Of a stretch of 64,000 bases of DNA, positions 1 through 9,825 are shown piece by piece. Each line of letters begins with the position of its first letter. Positions within the stretch are counted from its first letter, which is position 1. The notes beneath the pieces were generated by a model, which was not told the DNA's origin, ran no database searches, and saw only the letters and a list, made by a program, of their open reading frames with translations. The position numbers and the translations under genes were made by a program. This DNA comes from Bacillota bacterium (GTDB lineage: Bacteria; Bacillota; Clostridia; Acetivibrionales; DSM-1351), in NCBI GenBank assembly GCA_023390335.1, contig JAEWCZ010000087.1, positions 124,001 through 188,000 on the forward strand, read 5' to 3'.

Positions 1-1
1 A

Positions 2-988
2 ATGATGTACAGTGGTTGTTGTATGTCATTTAATGAGGGATTAAAATATATAGTTCAAAACCTGCAAGAGACAAAACCTACAATCCTTATGCTGGTTCCT
101 CTTATACTAGAAAACATGCATAAAAAAATAGTTAAGCAGGCTTCCAAAACCCGTATGGGTAAAATTAAGTTTAATACTGCAATAGAAATAAGTAATTTTT
201 TATATAATCTCTTTAAAATAGATATACGTAAAAAATTATTCAAACAGGTTCTGAACACTTTCGGTGGTAGAATTAGACTGGTTATTTCCGGTGCCGCTGC
301 CGTAAATCCAGATGTTTCAAATGACTTATGTGCTATGGGTATAAGGATTGTCCAAGGCTACGGACTTACTGAATTTTCACCTATAGTAGCAGTAAATAAC
401 GACCGTGGGTTCAGACATGATTCTGCTGGAAAGGCTCTTGCTGGAGTAGATGTACAGCTTGAAAATGTCGGTGAGGACGGTATTGGAGAATTTGTTATAT
501 CTGGCGATAGTGTAATGTTAGGTTATTACCAAAACCCTACAGCTACCAGAAATATTTTAAAAGATGGTCGTTTATACACCGGCGACTTAGGATATATTGA
601 TGAAGAAGGCTACATCTATATTACAGGCAGAAAGAAAAATGTCATAGTCACAAAGAACGGTAAGAATATATTCCCTGAGGAAGTTGAAGCATATCTTGCA
701 AAATGTCCGTTTGTTAGAGAAAGCCTTGTTTGGGGTAGATTTGATGAAGAAACGGGTGAAACCGAAGTTAATGCACAGATTTTACCCGACATTGATGAAA
801 TAAAGGATAAACTTGGTATTAATATTGTTTCAAACGATGAAATACGCAAAATTCTACATACCGAGATTAAGGAAATAAATAAACAGATGCCGCTTTATAA
901 GCGTATCAAAGACTTTACAATACGAGAAGACGAGTTTGCAAAAACAACAACCAAGAAAATCAAGAGATATGTTGAGAACGTAAGCTAA
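2..988 (+). CDS. AMP-binding acyl-CoA ligase, C-terminal part (gene enters from the left edge)
   Basis: This is the C-terminal 328 residues of an adenylate-forming enzyme of the long-chain acyl-CoA synthetase type, which activates a carboxylic acid as acyl-AMP and transfers it to CoA or a carrier. Visible motifs are YGLTEFSP (core A5), the aspartate of YTGDLGYIDEEGY (A7), the hinge GRKKNVIVTKNGKNIFPEEVE (A8), and a terminal TTTKKIKR with the usual A10 lysine. The N-terminal P-loop-like A3 motif lies outside the window, so the first methionine here is not a real start. The gene converges on the next one at a shared hairpin. Substrate cannot be told; the family name is secure. Confidence 0.9.
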   Translation: MMYSGCCMSFNEGLKYIVQNLQETKPTILMLVPLILENMHKKIVKQASKTRMGKIKFNTAIEISNFLYNLFKIDIRKKLFKQVLNTFGGRIRLVISGAAAVNPDVSNDLCAMGIRIVQGYGLTEFSPIVAVNNDRGFRHDSAGKALAGVDVQLENVGEDGIGEFVISGDSVMLGYYQNPTATRNILKDGRLYTGDLGYIDEEGYIYITGRKKNVIVTKNGKNIFPEEVEAYLAKCPFVRESLVWGRFDEETGETEVNAQILPDIDEIKDKLGINIVSNDEIRKILHTEIKEINKQMPLYKRIKDFTIREDEFAKTTTKKIKRYVENVS

Positions 989-1010
989 GTTATTAAGCAT
1001 CTAAATTAAA

Positions 1011-1054
1011 AAACCGGAGTAATAGAAATATAAATATTCCTATTATTCCGGTTT
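1011..1054. terminator. Bidirectional terminator between convergent genes
   Basis: Arms 1011-1025 and 1040-1054 form a 15-bp stem (AAACCGGAGTAATAG with its complement, one G.U) around a 14-nt AT loop. T-rich sequence follows on the plus strand and A-rich sequence precedes it, so it can end both the ligase gene and the minus-strand gene, whose stop codon lies inside the hairpin. Confidence 0.85.
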
Positions 1055-2002
1055 ATTTATATTTTCAACAACCTTTTCCCACACTTCTTTTTCAGTCATA
1101 AAGGCATCCGCGATTTTTTCCTCAATATTATCAAGTTCTGCAAAGTTATTTCTCAGACAATGTTTAAGATACACACCCTGGAGATTTTTCCACGTGATAC
1201 AGGATTCGTCCAATACTTTGTTTAATTCATCAGTTAGACGTACATCCAATAGTCCCTTATCTTTTAGTGCGGAAAGTAACAGCTTGTTCCCCTTTACCCT
1301 GTTTGATATCTTGGAAAACTCATAATTGTAATGATGAATTTTAGATGAATCCTCATGTATCATAGTTTTGTTTACAACTTCCTGCTTTTCTATAAGCATA
1401 TCCAAATTGTAAATAAGCTGATTTGTACATTTTATAAACTGTTTGACGTCTATTTCATATGGAGGAAGATAATCATTTTTAAAGGTAAGAATTCTGTAAT
1501 CTGTATTAATTTGTTTAAGAGGTGAATTAAATGCTTGAATTACTTCATTTGTGGGAATTTCTCTTATATCATAAAATAGGTTTACATCATCTTCAAAGGT
1601 ATAAAAAACATCTTTTTCTTCATCAAATCCTGTAACAAAAGCAAAGTGGGATGTATGAATTTTATTATAGTAGTAACAGAATTTATTCCAATTATATAAA
1701 TCAACATTAAGAGTTACGTATGGGTTATTCATGAGAATTTCTTTAAATTCTTGAAGAAAGTTCTCTTTATTTTTAAAATTAAATGCATCATATTTAAATA
1801 TGTTTTTTGCGAAATAATTGTAATATTCTTGAGTGTAGTCAAGATGAAAAACATTGTCAGGGTAGTAACTGTATTCATAATAATTGAGATATGCAAGTGG
1901 GTCGTAACTGGAATCGACTTTTGTTAGTACAGAAAGGAACATATTTACAATACAGTTCCCCCAAAATTTATTGTATGGCTGTAAATCCTTTATGTATCGC
2001 AT
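1043..2002 (-). CDS. BtrH_N-like cysteine-fold protein of unknown substrate
   Basis: A 319-residue soluble protein. The N-terminal half fits the butirosin BtrH N-terminal domain pattern: an early cysteine in NCIVNMF (about residue 17), a histidine in SHFAFVTGFDEEKDVF (about 119) and acidic residues just after it. BtrH-type domains are papain-like acyltransferases that move acyl groups from carrier proteins, or act as peptidases. The C-terminal half is a helical region with no motif I recognise. It stands alone between hairpins, with no visible carrier protein or biosynthetic partner beyond the neighbouring acyl ligase. The family assignment is from memory of the motif spacing and is moderate; it could be a generic C39-like peptidase domain. 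Confidence 0.55.
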   Translation of the reverse strand: MRYIKDLQPYNKFWGNCIVNMFLSVLTKVDSSYDPLAYLNYYEYSYYPDNVFHLDYTQEYYNYFAKNIFKYDAFNFKNKENFLQEFKEILMNNPYVTLNVDLYNWNKFCYYYNKIHTSHFAFVTGFDEEKDVFYTFEDDVNLFYDIREIPTNEVIQAFNSPLKQINTDYRILTFKNDYLPPYEIDVKQFIKCTNQLIYNLDMLIEKQEVVNKTMIHEDSSKIHHYNYEFSKISNRVKGNKLLLSALKDKGLLDVRLTDELNKVLDESCITWKNLQGVYLKHCLRNNFAELDNIEEKIADAFMTEKEVWEKVVENINKPE

Positions 2003-2097
2003 TAATATTCACCCATTCATTTATGATTGTAATTTGATTATAATCGATTTTATTTTACATTACAATACATAAAAGTCTATAAATGTATTTTATGGAA

Positions 2098-2140
2098 AAA
2101 TAAATATCCAAGGGCTAAGTTTACCCTTGGACATTTATTT
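2098..2140 (-). terminator. Terminator of the ABC-F gene
   Basis: Arms 2098-2114 and 2124-2140 make a 17-bp stem with one wobble around a 9-nt loop. Reading the minus strand, the stem is followed by a run of T, as expected downstream of the ABC-F stop at 2169. The A/T arms make it partly bidirectional. Confidence 0.85.
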
Positions 2141-2168
2141 TTATTATGTGAATATTTTTTATTAAATT

Positions 2169-3848
<1,680 letters not shown>

Positions 3849-3885
3849 TTAATGTTATAATACTTCTTCAAAACAGCATAAAATA

Positions 3886-3910
3886 AGAAAAGCCTAATTA
3901 ATGCTTTTCT
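3886..3910 (-). terminator. Terminator of the nadD-rsfS operon
   Basis: Arms AGAAAAGC (3886-3893) and GCTTTTCT (3903-3910) pair perfectly around 9 nt; on the minus strand the stem is followed by TATTTTAT. It lies about 70 bp past the rsfS stop. Confidence 0.7.
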
Positions 3911-3979
3911 CAATATATTAAAGCATATCTTATTACAATGTTCAATATATTCCTCGAACATTTGATATTTAAAAAATTT

Positions 3980-4321
3980 CTATCTTATGCTGGTCATTTC
4001 TCCGTCAGACCATAACCTTTCCAAATTGTAGAACCCTCTGTCTTCCTGATGGAAAACATGAATTACAACATCGGCATAGTCAAGTAATATCCATTTTGCA
4101 GAATCATAACCTTCCTTGTGATGTGCCTCCAACCCTATTTCAGTCAGTTTGAAATCAACTTCATCTGCAATTGCCTTTATATGGGTCGAGGATGTACCGC
4201 TGCAAATAACAAAATAATCGGCAATAACAGTAATATCATGAATATCAATTATACTTATATCCTTTGCCTTCTTATCCTCCATAGCCGCAACGATTTTGTC
4301 TACCATTGTTTTTGAATCCAA
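3980..4321 (-). CDS. rsfS: Ribosome silencing factor RsfS
   Basis: RsfS (YqeL/RsfA/Iojap) binds ribosomal protein L14 on the 50S subunit and blocks joining of 30S under slow growth. The family core is clear: KDISIIDIHDITVIADYFVICSG, then KEGYDSAKWILLDYADVVIHVF and a terminal YNLERLW. I place the start at a TTG (4321) because GAGGTG sits 7 nt upstream and the resulting N-terminus (MDSKTMVDKI) has the same length before the conserved core as Bacillus YqeL. The ATG at 4336 has its purine run directly against it. It is the last gene of nadD-yqeK-lytR_C-rsfS. Confidence 0.93.
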   Translation of the reverse strand: MDSKTMVDKIVAAMEDKKAKDISIIDIHDITVIADYFVICSGTSSTHIKAIADEVDFKLTEIGLEAHHKEGYDSAKWILLDYADVVIHVFHQEDRGFYNLERLWSDGEMTSIR

Positions 4322-4353
4322 TATTTTGCACCTCATCTTCTGATTGTTTTATA

Positions 4354-4857
4354 TTATGGATTATAATCATTTCCAAGTATTATTGTAATATCATATTTCG
4401 GTTCAGCCTGAATTTCTTGGGTAACCTTTGATATCATTAACATGTTGCTGATTGCACCTGTCTTTAAGCCTTTCTTTCGAACAATTATTTGAGAAGCACT
4501 TTGAATTTTGCCTGTTTCGGCACTTGCCTCAAACCCCTGTGCAACAAGCATGTTCTTAACCTCTCCCGCAAGGCCTTTTTTGCCCGTACAGTTAAGAACC
4601 TGAACTGTGGTTTTTCCGCTTTTCTTTGTAGTTTCTGCAGTATCCTTTGCCGAATCCTCAACAGGCTTGCTATCAACTATTATTTTACCGGGTGTCTTTG
4701 ATGCAGGTGCAGGCTTAACTGGTTGCTTTTTTACTTCAACAACCTTTTTGTCGAAAACACCTGAATCTTTATAAAAATTAGCTCCTACTATAATTGATGA
4801 AAACAGTAGTAAAAATGTTCCTACCGCGTAAAATACAAATTTTATGAATTTCCCCAT
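4354..4857 (-). CDS. Membrane-anchored LytR C-terminal domain protein
   Basis: A 167-residue protein with one N-terminal membrane segment (about residues 5-27, FIKFVFYAVGTFLLLFSSII), then a Lys/Pro-rich linker (residues 40-85) and a C-terminal LytR_C domain (TTVQVLNCTGKKGLAGEVKN to the end). The LytR_C domain is found fused to, or alone beside, LytR-CpsA-Psr cell wall polymer transferases; here it is free-standing, outside the membrane by topology. It sits between yqeK and rsfS in the position where other clostridia often carry an LCP gene. Function beyond envelope association is unknown. Confidence 0.8.
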   Translation of the reverse strand: MGKFIKFVFYAVGTFLLLFSSIIVGANFYKDSGVFDKKVVEVKKQPVKPAPASKTPGKIIVDSKPVEDSAKDTAETTKKSGKTTVQVLNCTGKKGLAGEVKNMLVAQGFEASAETGKIQSASQIIVRKKGLKTGAISNMLMISKVTQEIQAEPKYDITIILGNDYNP

Positions 4858-4874
4858 TTTTTATATCTCCAAAA

Positions 4875-5456
4875 TCATTTTTCCTCGGTTTTTTGTGTCA
4901 TTAATAATATACAATTTCTTGCTTCAATAGTAAATGGATGAATTAAGCCATTCTGGCTAATAACGTATTTAATTACACTATTAAATGCGCTTATCAAAGC
5001 ACGATCCAAATCTATAAAAGCAAAGCTCCGTGCTTCCTGTACATCACCATGGGTTCTTCCCGGCTCAATATAATCCGCCAGAAATATTATTTTATCCATA
5101 GTACTCATTCCTGCAAATCCTGTAGTATGATATTTGATAGCGTTTAGCACCACCGAATCTTCCACACCATACTTTCGTCTTGCCAGTATAGCACCTACTG
5201 CTCCATGCATAAGGAACAATTGATTTTCCTCTATAGGACTAAGTTCTATGTTATTTTCCAGACAATACCGCTTTGTTTCGTTGTCTTCCAAGTTCTTTGC
5301 ACAATCATGCAACAGTCCCGCCACTTTAGCTTTTTCTACATCCTCGCCATAATGTTCAGCCAATTGTACAGCTACTTTCATAGTATTAATAGAATGAATG
5401 TACCTGCCAGGTTTTAGGGACTTTTTTAACAGTATATCCATTTCACTAAAATTCAT
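4875..5456 (-). CDS. yqeK: YqeK-type HD domain hydrolase (Ap4A hydrolase)
   Basis: A 193-residue HD-superfamily metallohydrolase. YqeK proteins split diadenosine tetraphosphate symmetrically to two ADP in Gram-positives. The HD ligands are visible: H in SINTMK-region, VAGLLHDCAKN (the HD pair, about residue 47), LMHGAVGA and a later KYHTTG plus FLADYIEPGR, all typical of the family. RBS AGAGG precedes the ATG. It lies 11 bp after nadD, the conserved nadD-yqeK pairing. Confidence 0.92.
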   Translation of the reverse strand: MNFSEMDILLKKSLKPGRYIHSINTMKVAVQLAEHYGEDVEKAKVAGLLHDCAKNLEDNETKRYCLENNIELSPIEENQLFLMHGAVGAILARRKYGVEDSVVLNAIKYHTTGFAGMSTMDKIIFLADYIEPGRTHGDVQEARSFAFIDLDRALISAFNSVIKYVISQNGLIHPFTIEARNCILLMTQKTEEK

Positions 5457-5467
5457 TTTAAAACCTC

Positions 5468-6082
5468 TTAAATATACAGTTTATTTTCCTTTATATACCT
5501 CTCAACAGGCTCAGTTATAAAATATTTAACAGATTTTCCGTTTTTTATTCTATCTCTTATAAAGGTTGATGAAATATCAATCAGCGGCGCTTCAAATCCG
5601 GTAATTTCAACTCCATATTTACTCTTCAAATACCTTATACGATTCTTAAATTCTTCATCTTGAAATCCGGGCCGCATTAGTGCAATAAACTTCGTAAGTG
5701 TAAAAACTTCCTCAGCATTTTTCCATTTTAAAAGATCCATTACTACATCCGCACCAATTATATAGTAAAACTCAGTACTCTCAGAATGAAGGGCATGCAG
5801 TTGGTTAAGTGTATCAACCGTGTAAGTGTATCCCTGTCGTTCAACCTCAATAGAAACCGCTTCAAAATTTGGATTGGTACTAACTGCACACTGTACCATT
5901 TTTAATCTATGAATAGGGTCAGTTACTGAATCAAGGTTCTTGTGAGGCGGCTTTCCTGATGGTATAAACAATATCTTATCAAGTCCAAATTCACATCTGA
6001 CAATCTCGGCAACTGCCAAATGCCCAAGATGTACCGGATCAAACGTTCCTCCACAAATACCTATTTTCATGCCTTTGCTCAA
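5468..6082 (-). CDS. nadD: Nicotinate-nucleotide adenylyltransferase
   Basis: NadD makes deamido-NAD from nicotinate mononucleotide and ATP. The N-terminal GGTFDPVHLGHL carries the nucleotidyltransferase (T/H)xGH signature, FIPSGKPPHK is the substrate loop, and ISSTFIRDR is the C-terminal ISSTxIR motif. 204 residues is normal. The start is TTG at 6082 behind GAAAGGG; an in-frame ATG four codons later has no spacing for a ribosome site. First gene of the nadD-yqeK-lytR_C-rsfS transcript. Confidence 0.95.
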   Translation of the reverse strand: MSKGMKIGICGGTFDPVHLGHLAVAEIVRCEFGLDKILFIPSGKPPHKNLDSVTDPIHRLKMVQCAVSTNPNFEAVSIEVERQGYTYTVDTLNQLHALHSESTEFYYIIGADVVMDLLKWKNAEEVFTLTKFIALMRPGFQDEEFKNRIRYLKSKYGVEITGFEAPLIDISSTFIRDRIKNGKSVKYFITEPVERYIKENKLYI

Positions 6083-6209
6083 TTACAACGCCCTTTCATA
6101 TATATATTGTTATTATTTTGCTGCAATATAATCTACATTATAGCATAAAATATTTAACTATTTATTAATAAATATTAAAGTTTATCCATGAAATTCTTAA
6201 ACAGGAAAA

Positions 6210-6236
6210 GACCCGGTATTTTTAATTTACCGTGTC
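6210..6236 (-). terminator. Terminator after the SPFH/small-protein pair
   Basis: Arms GACCCGGTA (6210-6218) and TACCGTGTC (6228-6236) pair with one mismatch; the minus-strand product ends in TTTTCC. The stop codon of the 62-residue gene is in the loop. Confidence 0.6.
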
Positions 6237-6410
6237 TTCTTCCTCGTTAGAATCGATTTTGGGGGCTGATTTATTACGTTTTCGAAGTGCTTCGCTAATC
6301 AAATACTCTATTTGACCATTTACAGAACGGAATTCATCATCAGCCCATTTCGATATTTCTTCCCACATTTTGGGACTTAACCTTAGTAAAAGTGTCTTTT
6401 TTTCCGCCAT
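6222..6410 (-). CDS. Small ribbon-helix-helix-like (Arc-type) protein
   Basis: A 62-residue protein: KKTLLLRLSPKMWEEISKWA followed by SVNGQIEYLISEALRKR has the beta strand plus two-helix layout of Arc/MetJ DNA-binding proteins, including the typical RSVNGQIEYLI turn. A basic/acidic tail follows. It begins 15 bp after the SPFH gene behind AAGGCGATGG, so the two are probably cotranscribed. SPFH genes with a tiny Arc-like neighbour are a recurring pairing; whether this protein controls the operon is inference. Confidence 0.7.
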   Translation of the reverse strand: MAEKKTLLLRLSPKMWEEISKWADDEFRSVNGQIEYLISEALRKRNKSAPKIDSNEEEDTVN

Positions 6411-6425
6411 TATACCATCGCCTTT

Positions 6426-7295
6426 TTAATTATGCAAGGTTCCAGTGTTTATAACCGGCTGCGTATTTTTCTCACCACATAATACCACCAATAAGTTGCT
6501 TACCATTGCAGCCTTTCTTTCTTCGTCAAGTTCCACTATTTCATTTTCACTGAGTTTGATAAGTGCCATCTGAACCATTCCAACAGCACCCTCAACTATT
6601 TTCTGTCTTGCTGCAATGATGGCTGCCGCCTGCTGTCTCTGAAGCATTGCTGCAGCTATTTCCGGTGCATATGCCAAATGAGATAACCTTGCTTCTTCAA
6701 CAACTACTCCTGCTTTTCCAAGCCTTTGCTGAAGTTCGTTTTTAAGTGCTTCTGCAACCTCATCAGTACTTCCTCTAAGAGAGATTGTGTGCGTATCTTC
6801 TGTATTGTCATATGGATACATACCTGCCAGGTGCCTTAAAGCAGACTCGCTCTGAACATTTACATAGTCAACATAGTTATCAACATCAAATATTGCCTCT
6901 GCTGTATTTTCAACTCTCCACACAATTACGGCTGCTATTTCAATAGGATTACCCATTTCATCGTTAACCTTTATTTTCTCGCCGTTTATATTTCTTGATC
7001 TTAATGAAATCTTTTTCTTTGAATAGAAAGGATTAGCCCAATGCCAACCTTCCTTTTTTATAGTTCCGGTATACTTTCCGAAAAGAATCAAAACCATAGC
7101 TTGATTTGGCTGAATAGTAAAAAATCCCGGAAGTATAAATGAGTATACCACGAACAATACAATACCTAGTACGATTACCAGATCGGCTCCTTTGTACACC
7201 CCTATCCCGAAAATCACTACACTCAGAATTAGGAGAAAAAATGATGCCAGGAATATTTTCCCACCCGAAGCGGCCTTTCCCTCAATTTCTTTCAT
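6426..7295 (-). CDS. SPFH/band-7 membrane protein
   Basis: A 289-residue protein with two N-terminal hydrophobic stretches (about residues 14-33 and 39-60) followed by a band-7/SPFH domain ([20 protein letters not shown] through [15 protein letters not shown] and the long helical [20 protein letters not shown]). The end of the domain, [20 protein letters not shown], is an Ala/Gln-rich coiled coil typical of oligomerising stomatin-like proteins. Such proteins form membrane microdomain scaffolds; no protease (NfeD/FtsH-type) partner lies beside it. RBS GGGAGG is good. Confidence 0.88.
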   Translation of the reverse strand: MKEIEGKAASGGKIFLASFFLLILSVVIFGIGVYKGADLVIVLGIVLFVVYSFILPGFFTIQPNQAMVLILFGKYTGTIKKEGWHWANPFYSKKKISLRSRNINGEKIKVNDEMGNPIEIAAVIVWRVENTAEAIFDVDNYVDYVNVQSESALRHLAGMYPYDNTEDTHTISLRGSTDEVAEALKNELQQRLGKAGVVVEEARLSHLAYAPEIAAAMLQRQQAAAIIAARQKIVEGAVGMVQMALIKLSENEIVELDEERKAAMVSNLLVVLCGEKNTQPVINTGTLHN

Positions 7296-7327
7296 AGTTA
7301 TTAACCTCCCTAAATAAATAACAATTA

Positions 7328-7366
7328 AATATTAATATGATATCTAAATGATATCATATTAATATT
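7328..7366. promoter_or_regulatory. Perfect 17-bp inverted repeat upstream of the SPFH gene
   Basis: AATATTAATATGATATC (7328-7344) and its exact complement (7350-7366) flank a 5-nt spacer. It lies between the crp-family stop (7394) and the SPFH start (7295), all A/T apart from two G/C pairs. It may be the operator of the SPFH operon (a natural target for the Arc-like partner) or a weak terminator for the upstream regulator gene; the flanks lack a clean T run. Confidence 0.6.
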
Positions 7367-7393
7367 ACAAATTCAATATTTGCCAATAAAAAA

Positions 7394-8107
7394 TTATTCT
7401 TCAACCATATTTTTTAATTTTGCTACATCTATTATCTTAACTGCTTCCTTTTGAAATTCGATGATACCCATATCCCGCATTATTCCCATCTCTCTGGACA
7501 TTGAAGGCCTGGATATATTCAAGAATTCCGCCATTTCGTTTCTGTTTACTGGAAGTCTGAAAGTATTGCTGCCTGCCCTTTCCATGTACTCAAGCAAAAA
7601 ACATGCAATTTTTGAGTTAATACCTTTCATGGAAAGGTACTCCACCCTTCTGTTAAGCATGATTGCTCTTGTAGACACACTTTTTAAAAGGTTTCTTATA
7701 AGCTGTGAATGGTGACTGCAGGCATCACTGCATTGATTTAATATCATTTCATTCTCAATAAATAAAACCCTGCAATTTGTTTGAGCCTGAACGTTTGAGG
7801 GCCATTTTACAGTCCCTGAAAAGGCAATAACCTCGCCAAAAATACTTCCCGGTTTGATAAGATTCATCATTACACGGTTCCCTGCAGCATTTTCTTTAGT
7901 TACAACTCCATTTCCTTCAACAAGTATCCCCATTCCGTGATATCTGTCCCCTGCCCTTACAATATAATCACCCTTGTTATAGCTGTGAAGTTTAGGGTTA
8001 AAGCACTCAAGTATAGATATAATTTGCTTACTGTCAAAGTTCTCAAATAATTCACAATTAAGAAGAACTCCTGTTATTTTTTTAACTTCAGCCTCACTTA
8101 CCTGCAT
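7394..8107 (-). CDS. Crp/Fnr family transcription regulator
   Basis: A 237-residue regulator with an N-terminal cyclic-nucleotide-binding fold (YNKGDYIVRAGDRYHGMGIL, then MNLIKPGSIFGEV) and a C-terminal winged helix (RNEMAEFLNISRPSMSREMG). No Fnr-type N-terminal cysteine cluster is obvious; cysteines are scattered. I start at the ATG at 8107 because the upstream in-frame GTG is part of its ribosome site GTGGAGG. It is divergent from the ferredoxin gene at 8228, an arrangement seen for HcpR-like nitrosative/redox regulators of clostridia; that role is inference. Confidence 0.88.
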   Translation of the reverse strand: MQVSEAEVKKITGVLLNCELFENFDSKQIISILECFNPKLHSYNKGDYIVRAGDRYHGMGILVEGNGVVTKENAAGNRVMMNLIKPGSIFGEVIAFSGTVKWPSNVQAQTNCRVLFIENEMILNQCSDACSHHSQLIRNLLKSVSTRAIMLNRRVEYLSMKGINSKIACFLLEYMERAGSNTFRLPVNRNEMAEFLNISRPSMSREMGIMRDMGIIEFQKEAVKIIDVAKLKNMVEE

Positions 8108-8125
8108 TTTGTCCTCCACTTTTTT

Positions 8126-8139
8126 GTATCCGTAGATAC
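8126..8139. promoter_or_regulatory. Candidate operator palindrome in the crp/ferredoxin divergent region
   Basis: GTATC-CGTA-GATAC is a 5-4-5 palindrome directly upstream of the regulator's ribosome site and within the 120-bp divergent intergenic region. Size and placement suit a dimeric Crp/Fnr site and autoregulation. Only one copy was seen. Confidence 0.4.
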
Positions 8140-8227
8140 CGAATTAAATATTATTATACCTTATAATCATTACATAATCATTTAAACGACAAAACAAACA
8201 AATAAAATATATTAAGGAGACTTTATT

Positions 8228-8959
8228 ATGAAAAGAAATATTATCAGAATAGATGAAGACAAATGCAACGGATGCGGATTATGTGTAACAGCGTGTCATG
8301 AAGGTGCCCTGGTTATGGAAAATGGTAAAGCAAAGCTTATATCCGACAGCTACTGCGACGGTCTTGGAAATTGCCTTCCTGAGTGTCCTACAAATGCAAT
8401 AACTATTGAGGAACGTGAAGCAGATGCCTACGATGAAGAACTTGTCAAAAAGAATATAGAAATGAAAGCTGCTGCACAAACTCCTCCGGTACATCATCAC
8501 ATGCACGGTGGATGTCCCGGTTCAAGAGCAATGGCAATAAAAAAAGCTCCGGCAGCAGAACCTGTATCAACTGCAACAGCTGCTCCTGCAGTATCAGAGC
8601 TTATGCAATGGCCATGTCAAATAAAGCTTGTTCCGGTAAATGCACCTTACTTTGACAACTGTGACCTGCTGATTGCAGCCGATTGTACAGCATTCGCATA
8701 TGCAAACATTCATCGTGATTTTATGAAAAACAGAATTACTCTTATAGGCTGCCCAAAGCTGGATGAAGGTGATTACTCTGAGAAACTTACTGCTATAATT
8801 GCAAACAATAATATTAACAGTGTTAAAGTTCTCAGAATGGAAGTACCATGCTGCGGAGGCATTGTAAATGCAGTTAAAACTGCCTTAATTAATTCAGGAA
8901 AAATGCTTCCTTGGAGTATCGTAACAATAGGTACGGACGGTGAAGTACGTCAAAGTTAA
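8228..8959 (+). CDS. 2[4Fe-4S] ferredoxin-domain protein
   Basis: A 243-residue cytoplasmic protein. Residues 1-60 carry a two-cluster ferredoxin domain: CNGCGLCVTAC and CDGLGNCLPECP. A His-rich turn (HHHMHGGCPGSR) and an Ala/Pro linker follow, then a C-terminal domain with further cysteines (LIAADCTAFAY, LIGCPKLD, VPCCGGIV) that may hold metal or thiols. This two-part protein is common in clostridia near Crp/Fnr-type regulators and hcp; no hcp gene is in this window. RBS AAGGAGA. Likely an electron carrier or redox sensor; partner unknown. Confidence 0.85.
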   Translation: MKRNIIRIDEDKCNGCGLCVTACHEGALVMENGKAKLISDSYCDGLGNCLPECPTNAITIEEREADAYDEELVKKNIEMKAAAQTPPVHHHMHGGCPGSRAMAIKKAPAAEPVSTATAAPAVSELMQWPCQIKLVPVNAPYFDNCDLLIAADCTAFAYANIHRDFMKNRITLIGCPKLDEGDYSEKLTAIIANNNINSVKVLRMEVPCCGGIVNAVKTALINSGKMLPWSIVTIGTDGEVRQS

Positions 8960-9000
8960 TTAATGGAATTGGTAGTTTAAATTGAATATTATTTCCATTA

Positions 9001-9039
9001 TAATAGGTCTGTAGGCATTTTATGCCTGCAGGCCTATTA
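9001..9039 (+). promoter_or_regulatory. 18-bp stem-loop just upstream of mtnN
   Basis: Arms 9001-9018 and 9022-9039 pair along all 18 positions as plus-strand RNA, two pairs being G.U, around a TTT loop. The G.U direction says the structure is selected in the plus-strand transcript. No T run follows and the mtnN ribosome site begins 11 nt later, so it may end or shield the ferredoxin message or tune mtnN translation. Confidence 0.65.
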
Positions 9040-9063
9040 AATTTATTAAGCGGAGGACTAATT

Positions 9064-9825
9064 ATGCTTATAGGAATAATTGGAGCTATGGAGCAGGAAA
9101 TAAAGTTATTGGCAGAGAGCATGTTAATAAATGAAACAAAAACTATTGCAATGCGTGAATATTATATCGGAAAACTGTTTGGTAAAGATGTTGTTTTAGT
9201 ATTCTCTAAATGTGGCAAAGTTGCTGCAGGTTCAACGGTAACTACCCTTATAGAAACTTTTAATGTAGATGTTGTTCTTTTCACAGGTGTTGCCGGAGGT
9301 GCTGACAAAAATTTGAATATAGGAGATATTATAGTTGCGGACAAGCTGGTTCAACACGACATGGATGCCAGTTTATTACCGGGATTCAGCAAGTTTGAAA
9401 TACCTCTTTTGGGCGTAGGGACTTTTACTGTTCCTTCTCACATGGTATCTCTAGGTAAAAAATCTGCTGAGTTTTATGTATCTAATTGTTTAAAATACGA
9501 TGTAGAAGAAAGTACCTTAAATGAATTTAACATTTCTACTCCAAACATTGTAACAGGAACAGTTGCAAGCGGAGACCAGTTTGTAGCAGACAGCAATAAA
9601 GTCTTAAGCCTTTCTCAGGAGATTGAAAATCTCAAGTGCATTGAAATGGAAGGCGCAGCCGTAGCACAGGTTTGTTACGAACATGGTGTTGATTATATTG
9701 TATTCCGTGTTATTTCTGATAAAGCCGATGAGCATGCCAATATAAACTTCCCTAAATTTATCGAAAAAGCGGCCTCACATTTTACCAGAGGAATTATCGA
9801 ACACTTCGTTTCAGAAATAGCATAA
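9064..9825 (+). CDS. mtnN: 5'-methylthioadenosine/S-adenosylhomocysteine nucleosidase
   Basis: MtnN (Pfs) cleaves adenine from methylthioadenosine and S-adenosylhomocysteine in methyl recycling. The family pattern is clear: IGIIGAMEQEIKLL at the N-terminus, FTGVAGGADKNLNIGDIIV, ASGDQFVAD, and ECIEMEGAAVAQVC-like CIEMEGAAVAQVCYEHG with the purine-binding Met-Glu. VFRVISDKAD supplies the catalytic Asp. I start at the ATG at 9064 because CGGAGG lies 8 nt upstream; a longer frame from 9022 begins inside a hairpin. 253 residues, slightly long owing to an insertion near SCLKYDVEESTLN. Confidence 0.94.
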   Translation: MLIGIIGAMEQEIKLLAESMLINETKTIAMREYYIGKLFGKDVVLVFSKCGKVAAGSTVTTLIETFNVDVVLFTGVAGGADKNLNIGDIIVADKLVQHDMDASLLPGFSKFEIPLLGVGTFTVPSHMVSLGKKSAEFYVSNCLKYDVEESTLNEFNISTPNIVTGTVASGDQFVADSNKVLSLSQEIENLKCIEMEGAAVAQVCYEHGVDYIVFRVISDKADEHANINFPKFIEKAASHFTRGIIEHFVSEIA

